Shown here piece after piece: positions 44,392-49,032 of a stretch of 49,032 bases of DNA. Numbering within the stretch: the stretch's first letter is position 1; each line of letters starts with the position of its first letter. The position numbers and the translations under genes are program-made. Where the stretch lies: assembly GCA_029945625.1 (NCBI GenBank), contig JAQSCW010000008.1, forward strand, positions 1-49,032, read 5' to 3'. The notes beneath the pieces are model-generated. The model was given only the letters and a program-made list of their open reading frames with translations. It did no database searches and was not told where the DNA came from. This stretch comes from a bacterium. Lineage in GTDB: Bacteria > Bacteroidota > Bacteroidia > B-17B0 > Aurantibacillaceae.

Positions 44392-45600
44392 TTACGCGTT
44401 TACCGGCGACATGGCTTTTTGCACGCAAGCCGACATTTTTTCTGCCATCTCGGTCATGTACGCATCGGTCCAATTGCATTTAATGCCAAACGAAATCAAA
44501 CGACCAATTACTTCCTGCGTTTTTGGAAGCTGCAAATTATTATAATCTTGCGGTGCACCTAATACCTGAACGGCCAGTTTTGAAGCGGTTTTCATGTTCT
44601 TGATATGATCCCACTGGTTGATGAAGTGGTACATGTTTTTGAACCAATAATCAAAGCCTGCGATGCCGGCCTTATTAAATTCGTCTACCACACGTTGCGC
44701 AATTTCGGTACTTGGTAATAACATATTAAGGAAAGTGGCAGAGTCCCCGTTTTCATCTCCGAGTTTCGCAAAACTAATTCCTTCGGTCTTCGCTAATTTG
44801 GATTGCAAAAATGATTTATGGTGGCGATTAATTTCGCGGATCGTTGGCACCTTGCGGGTTTGAGCCGCGCCCACAGCGGCGTGCAATTCAGAAATGCGGA
44901 AATTAAAACCAATGATGGGATGATTTTCCATACCGCGTTTATCGCCCACGTGATCGTGTCCGTGGTCGCAAAAACTATCGGCTAACTTGTAGGTAGGTTC
45001 GTCGTTGGTAACCATTATGCCACCTTCACCGGCGGTAGCAATCTTAAAAAAGTCGAATGAATAGGCGCCCGCTTTACCAAATAACCCGGTGTAGGTGCCT
45101 TTATACGAAGAAGCAAACGCCTGACCTGCATCTTCCACCAAAATTAAATTATGTTGTTTTACTACGGCCATAATCTCATCCATATTGGCATTGCCGCCGC
45201 ACATGTGCACCAGACATACCGCTTTTGTTTTGGGACCGATGGCTTTTTTAATACCCTCTGCACTGAGGCACAGTGTTTCATCAATTTCAGCAAATACCGG
45301 GAGGCCGCCTAAAAAAAGAATAGCTTCAATGGTAGCAATGTAGGTAAAGGGAGGACAAATAACTTCGTCGCCCGCACCAATGCCTGAGGCAGCTAGGGCG
45401 GCGAGAATGGCGGCTGAACCGTTAGAAACAGCAAGCGCGTATTTTGCTTGGGTAATTTTTTTGGCTTCCGCTTCAAAATCTTTGGCTTTCCAAAAATTAT
45501 TACGCAAAGCATCGTGGTTATAACGAAACATAATCCCCGTTGATAAAACATCTTCAATTTCTTTGCGCTCTTCGGCGCCAAACAATTCTGTTCCCGGCAT
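44392..45600 (-). CDS. KdnA-like 8-amino-3,8-dideoxy-manno-octulosonate transaminase (DegT/DnrJ/EryC1/StrS family)
   Basis: A 402-residue PLP aminotransferase. The opening MPGTELFGAEERKEIEDVL, then FRYNHDALRNNFWKAKDFEAE, closely follows the N-terminus of KdnA as I know it; most DegT enzymes lack this segment. Asp157 in LVEDAGQ and the Schiff-base Lys186 in SFDFFKIATAGEGG are present, as is CDHGHDHVGDKRG. KdnA makes the 8-amino form of KDO for lipopolysaccharide in Shewanella; its partner dehydrogenase KdnB is not in this window. A promoter (45623-45654) and terminator bound it as a single-gene unit. Confidence 0.8.
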   Translation of the reverse strand: MPGTELFGAEERKEIEDVLSTGIMFRYNHDALRNNFWKAKDFEAEAKKITQAKYALAVSNGSAAILAALAASGIGAGDEVICPPFTYIATIEAILFLGGLPVFAEIDETLCLSAEGIKKAIGPKTKAVCLVHMCGGNANMDEIMAVVKQHNLILVEDAGQAFASSYKGTYTGLFGKAGAYSFDFFKIATAGEGGIMVTNDEPTYKLADSFCDHGHDHVGDKRGMENHPIIGFNFRISELHAAVGAAQTRKVPTIREINRHHKSFLQSKLAKTEGISFAKLGDENGDSATFLNMLLPSTEIAQRVVDEFNKAGIAGFDYWFKNMYHFINQWDHIKNMKTASKLAVQVLGAPQDYNNLQLPKTQEVIGRLISFGIKCNWTDAYMTEMAEKMSACVQKAMSPVNA

Positions 45601-45622
45601 GGTAATGGTTTTTTTGTGGCTT

Positions 45623-45654
45623 CAAAGGTACGGTTTATTGGGAATGTTGGCAAG
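45623..45654 (-). promoter_or_regulatory. Bacteroidota-type promoter of the KdnA-like gene (TTG - N20 - TACCTTTG)
   Basis: On the minus strand CTTG (45654-45651) is followed after 20 bases by TACCTTTG (45630-45623), 22 bases before the ATG at 45600. Confidence 0.68.
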
Positions 45655-45709
45655 TAGAACGGCGAAGATGACGTGCAGGATAGAACAGAGTTTAATTGTA
45701 CTTTTATTA

Positions 45710-45852
45710 GGGCGCGTCCCCCTGAAGCAGAAAAACCGCGGTGCCTTTCTGCTTTGTTTTTCGCTTCAGGGGGTCGGGCTTTCCGTTGCAAGTCCTCGCC
45801 CCTCTGAAGGAGAGGGGCTCCGGGCTTTCCACTCCAATCCCTCGCGCGGCAC
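45710..45852 (-). repeat. dispersed hairpin element, copy C (minus orientation)
   Basis: Read on the minus strand: GCCGCGCGAGGGATTGGAG, GGAAAGCCCGGAG, a first hairpin CCCCTCTCC...GGGG, GCGAGGACTTGCAACGG, AAAGCCCGACCCC, a second hairpin (CTGAAGCG...GCTTCAG), then GGACGCGCCC. This matches copy A block for block while the hairpin stems differ. Length is 143 bp against 145 in A. It lies between the KdnA-like gene and a small unknown gene. Confidence 0.85.
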
Positions 45853-45890
45853 CTTCCAATTGGTAGGCGGCATCGAAATAATCAAAATAT

Positions 45891-46355
45891 TCAATTCGGA
45901 AAATACACGAAATTGGAATTGGTGTCGAGCACACCAAAATTTACCGAGACCAATTTATTATTCTCGAAATAGCAATCGAGGCCGGCTTCGTCGAAGCTCA
46001 GGCGTTTTTCGCCCCATTTGTGTACTTCTGAATCGGAGAGGGCAAAGCCTTGTTTTTTCATGAGATCAATAACTTCTTTTTCTTTGAGGGTAAAAATTTT
46101 GGTACCGAAGAGGATGGCATCTTTATTGTCCATTTCCACGCTGCAAAAGGCCTGATCTTTGTTGGTGTCGAAAAAAATAGAAACCCCTTCATTCCAGTAG
46201 TGGTATACCAGGGAGTTATTGTTGAGAATATCGTCGGTAAGGTTTTGAATCTCTTCGGGCTCGCCCAGTTCTTGCACCACAGTATCTTTGCTGGCACCGA
46301 ATGGGAGGGTGCCAAAACCTTTCAGCAGGAGTATTTCGGGCGTTTCGAAGATCAT
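45891..46355 (-). CDS. small protein of unknown function
   Basis: A 154-residue soluble protein. Features: GFGTLPFGASKDTVVQELGEPEEI, an N-terminal segment of the PFGxSxxxVxxxLGxPxE type, and a C-terminal DCYFENNKLVSVNFGVL strand pair. I recognise the N-terminal layout from unassigned Bacteroidota proteins but cannot name a family. No motifs for catalysis, no signal peptide. The ATG start MIFETPEILL is the only good one. Confidence 0.62.
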   Translation of the reverse strand: MIFETPEILLLKGFGTLPFGASKDTVVQELGEPEEIQNLTDDILNNNSLVYHYWNEGVSIFFDTNKDQAFCSVEMDNKDAILFGTKIFTLKEKEVIDLMKKQGFALSDSEVHKWGEKRLSFDEAGLDCYFENNKLVSVNFGVLDTNSNFVYFPN

Positions 46356-46420
46356 TCCTCTAAAATAAAAATTGTGTCATAAGCCATGAAATTTTGACCC
46401 TAAAATATTTCTCAAAATTA

Positions 46421-46452
46421 TTTGTAAACTGAGCAAAAGTCTGCTATATTTG
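46421..46452 (+). promoter_or_regulatory. strong Bacteroidota promoter (TTTG - N20 - TATATTTG) ahead of tRNA-Lys
   Basis: TTTG at 46421-46424 and TATATTTG at 46445-46452 are both perfect and have the expected spacing. The tRNA begins 110 bases downstream, so the primary transcript would have a leader holding the REP-like hairpin at 46500-46539. Confidence 0.78.
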
Positions 46453-46499
46453 CAGCCCGAATTAAGGAGATAATCCTTGTTTGGGCCCGCACACGAAAT

Positions 46500-46539
46500 G
46501 TTCGGCTTTGGCTTCGACAAGCTCAGCCATCGCCAGAAC
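46500..46539. repeat. REP-like hairpin with TTCGACAAGCTCAG core
   Basis: Nested complementary pairs are GTTC/GAAC (46500, 46536), TGGC/GCCA (46509, 46526) and GCTT/AAGC (46511, 46519). The core word is one I know as frequent between genes in many bacterial genomes. Confidence 0.55.
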
Positions 46540-46561
46540 GGTTCCTGCGAAAAAAGTGAAT

Positions 46562-46634
46562 GATTCCGTAGCTCAGCTGGTAGAGCATTACACTTTTAAT
46601 GTAGGGGTCCTGGGTTCGAATCCCAGCGGGATCA
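46562..46634 (+). tRNA. tRNA-Lys (anticodon TTT)
   Basis: Acceptor stem GATTCCG/CGGGATC (one G-T pair), D arm GCTC...GAGC, anticodon stem TTACA/TGTAG closing CTTTTAA with anticodon TTT, T arm CTGGG-TTCGAAT-CCCAG, discriminator A. CCA is not encoded. It is followed by a terminator and then by AT-rich genes unlike the rest of the window, so its 3' half could be an integration site. Confidence 0.97.
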
Positions 46635-46648
46635 CAGAATGAAGCTTG

Positions 46649-46686
46649 AAAGCCTTGTAAACCAACAGTTTACGAGGCTTTTTGCT
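46649..46686 (+). terminator. rho-independent terminator of tRNA-Lys
   Basis: A 14-bp stem (46649-46662 with 46668-46681, one T-G pair) has a 5-nt loop and a T-rich tail. Confidence 0.88.
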
Positions 46687-46857
46687 TTTCTATCAACAAT
46701 ATATCAATAATTTTCAAATAGCCAATTCACAATAGAACTAGTTAATTTTAGTTAGAGTTCCGTGCGGAAGTAAATTGAAACTGCTATTGTTCCAATTACC
46801 TCCCTGTGCAAAAAGTTGTTAATTAAATAGAGATAGGTTTTTTAATATCGATCTTTA

Positions 46858-46865
46858 TATTTGAC
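46858..46865 (+). promoter_or_regulatory. -7 box (TATATTTG) of the three-gene AT-rich operon
   Basis: Perfect TAnnTTTG 25 bases before the ATG at 46891; no clear -33. It supports 46891 rather than 46861 as the start of the first gene. Confidence 0.55.
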
Positions 46866-46890
46866 TAATTTAGTCAGTACACTTTATTTA

Positions 46891-47622
46891 ATGGAATCTC
46901 AAAGAGAATTATTTGCCAACAATAAGATTACTGAGGCTCTATGTCAAATTAGTTTTGATAGTTCTATCGATTTAACCAAATTAAATGGATTTTGGGAGGC
47001 CTTGAGTGAAAAGAAAATTTACATAGAAAAACAAGATCAACCATTACTTCAGTTTACTTTAAACGCAACAGATACTCTACCGACTCGCACAACTATTAAT
47101 GGATTAAGGCTTCAAAATGAAGCTAAGGATAAGGTAATTCAAATATTTCCTGACAACATTTCAATTCACCAAGTTGGCAATTATACTAAATGGGAAGATT
47201 TTAGGAGTAATATTTATTCTGTTTTAGACATTTTTAAAAAATATTTTTCCGCTGAAATTATTAGAATTGACTTGAGAACCATAAATAATTATGACTTGGG
47301 TTTAAATGAAGATTTAAAGAAGTTTTTTAAAATACATTTGGAAGTGCCGACTAGCTTAACAAACCCGTACAATTTTAATTTTTCGATCGAACAATCTTAC
47401 GAATCAAACAAGAGCTTTGGTGTAATTCGAGTAAACAGTATTAATCAAAATGACACCAAGAAAGTTACCTTCGATATAAGTTATGTGTTATTATGTAATG
47501 AATCTAAAATATCACTCAATGATTCTGACTCACTATCAAAAGAGCTTGAAAATGGTCATTCGAAATTAAACAGTATTTTTATGGATGCCATTACACAAGA
47601 AACTAAATCTTTAATTAAATAA
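46891..47622 (+). CDS. TIGR04255 family protein
   Basis: A 243-residue protein from the ATG at 46891. Family hallmarks: KITEALCQISFDSS near the N-terminus (the family has PIxEAxxEIRF here), VIQIFPDNISIHQVGNYTKWEDFRSNIYSVL in the middle and IIRIDLRTINNYDL after it. TIGR04255 proteins are found sporadically in bacteria, typically next to other unassigned genes; no function is established. Its base composition is clearly more AT-rich than the genes before the tRNA. It starts a tight three-gene operon (gaps of 2 and 14 bases) directly 3' of tRNA-Lys. Confidence 0.8.
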   Translation: MESQRELFANNKITEALCQISFDSSIDLTKLNGFWEALSEKKIYIEKQDQPLLQFTLNATDTLPTRTTINGLRLQNEAKDKVIQIFPDNISIHQVGNYTKWEDFRSNIYSVLDIFKKYFSAEIIRIDLRTINNYDLGLNEDLKKFFKIHLEVPTSLTNPYNFNFSIEQSYESNKSFGVIRVNSINQNDTKKVTFDISYVLLCNESKISLNDSDSLSKELENGHSKLNSIFMDAITQETKSLIK

Positions 47623-47624
47623 GT

Positions 47625-48116
47625 ATGGATGCACCAGTATTTGAAAAGCGGTATAATATTGAATACAATATTAATTGCGAATCGAAAAGTCTAAGTGCTA
47701 AATTAGGTTTAGCAGACAATGCGCTTACAAAAGCAATGCACACTCAAACGTCAAGACAGACCTTGAATGAAAGTATCACTGCGCCATCTCGACATAGCTT
47801 TTTACTAAATAGTTTTATTAAAGTGGCTCAAATATATAAGGAATTGAATTTGAATAATGAGAGAATTCTAAATACTTCAATCGAACTTTTGCAAAGTTGT
47901 GCCGTATTAGGAAAAACAAACTTGAATATTTCAAAGACATCTCAAGAAGAAATTTTAATTTATACTTCAAAAAATGGGAACTTTAATAATGTTTTAATTG
48001 ATGAGGATGGAGACATCTCCCTCTTAAGAGTTGGCGATAAAAAGGAAAATAAATATACAGCCTTTTATTCCGCAAACGAAAAAATTGACTTCAATTCGAT
48101 CGTGTCTTTTCTTTGA
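47625..48116 (+). CDS. unknown protein, second gene of the TIGR04255 operon
   Basis: A 163-residue protein I do not recognise. The first 95 residues are helical with a SFLLNSFIKVAQIYKEL stretch; the second half alternates short strands (EEILIYTSKNGNFNNVLIDEDGDISLLRVG) with the look of a compact beta domain ending in FNSIVSFL. No catalytic motif, signal peptide or membrane segment. It begins two bases after the TIGR04255 gene stops, so it is co-translated with it, and a functional or physical partnership is likely but unproven. Confidence 0.75.
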   Translation: MDAPVFEKRYNIEYNINCESKSLSAKLGLADNALTKAMHTQTSRQTLNESITAPSRHSFLLNSFIKVAQIYKELNLNNERILNTSIELLQSCAVLGKTNLNISKTSQEEILIYTSKNGNFNNVLIDEDGDISLLRVGDKKENKYTAFYSANEKIDFNSIVSFL

Positions 48117-48130
48117 TTTGATTATGGGGT

Positions 48131-48802
48131 ATGGCTTGTTTAGATTCAAAAATCCCTAAATATTTACATTACAGCGAAAAGAAAAGACCTGTTTTAAGTC
48201 AATCAAGATTTAAAATAAATCAAATTCTTTTCAGGACAGGTTTTAAAGAAAAAGTAAACCCTATCGAATTACCCCCGTCTAATCCGACTTCGATTTCAGT
48301 TTGTTGGAATAAATTAATACAATTAAATCACGTACTATTTACAGTTAAATCTGGGGCTAAAAATCCAGATAATTTAGGTAATCGTGTTTTTTATGGATTT
48401 GTGGGGGAAGTTAAACGATTTAACTTGGAAAGAACTTGTTTATCTGGCATTTATACAGGACCTCACGTGATTAGTTTAACTATTAGACACGATCCCTTAC
48501 CATGTAATTATTCTCATACAGAAATTTTAATAAGACATTCTTTTTATGAAAGTAATAAATTAAAAAGCGTAATAATCGAACACTCTGCTTGGAAAAGTTC
48601 GCTTTTTAAAATGGTCAAGGGTGAAGATAAAAAATTCTTTAAAGATTTGGAGTTGAATTTTAGAGCAGATGTGGTTCATCTTTTAAAACGAGATTCCGAA
48701 GCACTGAATAAAACATGGCTTTCAAGGTCGTTTATTAAAGTGGCAATTATTAGACTATTCTTACCATTGCAAATGTATTTAGTAAGTTTGAAAAAGAATT
48801 AA
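48131..48802 (+). CDS. unknown protein, third gene of the TIGR04255 operon
   Basis: A 223-residue protein I do not recognise. Possible conserved-type features are HYSEKKRPVLSQSRFKI near the start, the block VFYGFVGEV in the middle, and IRHDPLPCNYSHTEILIRHSFYES, where several His and a Cys cluster as in metal-binding sites; the C-terminal 25 residues (FIKVAIIRLFLPLQMYLV) are hydrophobic enough for a membrane anchor. It follows the second gene by 14 bases. Together with the two upstream genes it forms a candidate undescribed module. Confidence 0.72.
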   Translation: MACLDSKIPKYLHYSEKKRPVLSQSRFKINQILFRTGFKEKVNPIELPPSNPTSISVCWNKLIQLNHVLFTVKSGAKNPDNLGNRVFYGFVGEVKRFNLERTCLSGIYTGPHVISLTIRHDPLPCNYSHTEILIRHSFYESNKLKSVIIEHSAWKSSLFKMVKGEDKKFFKDLELNFRADVVHLLKRDSEALNKTWLSRSFIKVAIIRLFLPLQMYLVSLKKN

Positions 48803-49000
48803 TAATCTTTTCTACAATTAAAGTTGTTTGTTTTTTGAGAAAAACGTCCAAAACTATTTGTTGATGCCCCTTCTCCGTAAAGATGCAACATAAGCAATTA
48901 AACTCATCTTCAAACACAAAATTTCCACAAACTATTTGAACAGATGGTATTTGGGACTTGAGTTTGAACAGAGACTGACTGGAAATTCCGCTTAAATAGG

Positions 49001-49032
49001 CCCCACTTCATCACTTCAAACTGACCCCACTT
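49001..49032. mobile_element. putative IS21-family terminal repeat (partial, at window edge)
   Basis: CCCCACTT occurs at 49001-49008 and 49025-49032, 24 bp apart, with TCATCACTTCAAACTGA between. Such spaced GACCCCACTT repeats are what I expect at the ends of IS21-like elements, whose transposase binds several short terminal repeats. No istA/istB reading frame is inside the window, so this stays a suggestion. Confidence 0.45.

Overview
The window comes from a chromosome of the phylum Bacteroidota. Evidence: a protein with a type IX secretion C-terminal sorting domain (13524-15086), families largely typical of this phylum (DUF2480, DUF2723, DUF4288, LytTR pairs), AT-rich start regions with little Shine-Dalgarno signal, and many -7 boxes of the TAnnTTTG type, some with a -33 TTG about 20 bases upstream. 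Both edges lie in repeats: a 155-bp tandem array at the left edge and an IS-end-like repeat at the right edge. This suggests a contig broken at repeats.

Layout. 1-1430 has no gene: 155-bp tandem array, AT-rich spacer, and a cluster of duplicated terminator-like hairpins beside tRNA-Gln (minus). 1635-10843 is mainly envelope and housekeeping: DUF2723 GT-C membrane protein, polysaccharide deacetylase, DUF2480, a periplasmic solute-binding-like protein, DUF3109, an RmlD-like reductase, a polysaccharide flippase and dUTPase. 11120-18675 (minus): PgeF coupled to pyruvate kinase, a T9SS cargo protein, and a split transketolase whose halves are separated by a secreted von Willebrand A gene. 18845-21895: a lipoprotein, YchF, a 16-bp purine-strand minisatellite and an AIM24-family protein. 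22029-30474: topoisomerase IV parE and parC, flanking three lipoprotein genes, two of them LPP20-like. 30490-32384 (minus): GAPDH behind a WG-repeat-like secreted protein. 32567-38584: LiaF-like membrane protein, DUF4288, a LytS-type kinase and LytTR regulator, then a coiled-coil secreted protein and a TolA-like Ala/Lys/Glu-rich protein. 38964-41916: alpha/beta hydrolase, YceH, a lysine-tailed CFI-box protein and DUF2461, with an 11-bp repeat array between the last two. 41994-46355 (minus): class V aminotransferase, a protein resembling phage GNAT-like proteins, a KdnA-like sugar aminotransferase and a small unknown protein; two copies of a dispersed hairpin element lie here.

The most foreign-looking part is 46635-49032. 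Directly 3' of tRNA-Lys is a markedly AT-rich three-gene operon: a TIGR04255-family protein followed by two proteins I cannot assign, then an IS21-like end. It is the best candidate here for an undescribed, horizontally moving module. Other candidates are the 155-bp array, the lipoprotein trio between parE and parC, the phased 11-bp repeats at 41054-41148 and the three-copy dispersed element. No CRISPR array, rRNA, complete transposase gene or prophage was seen.
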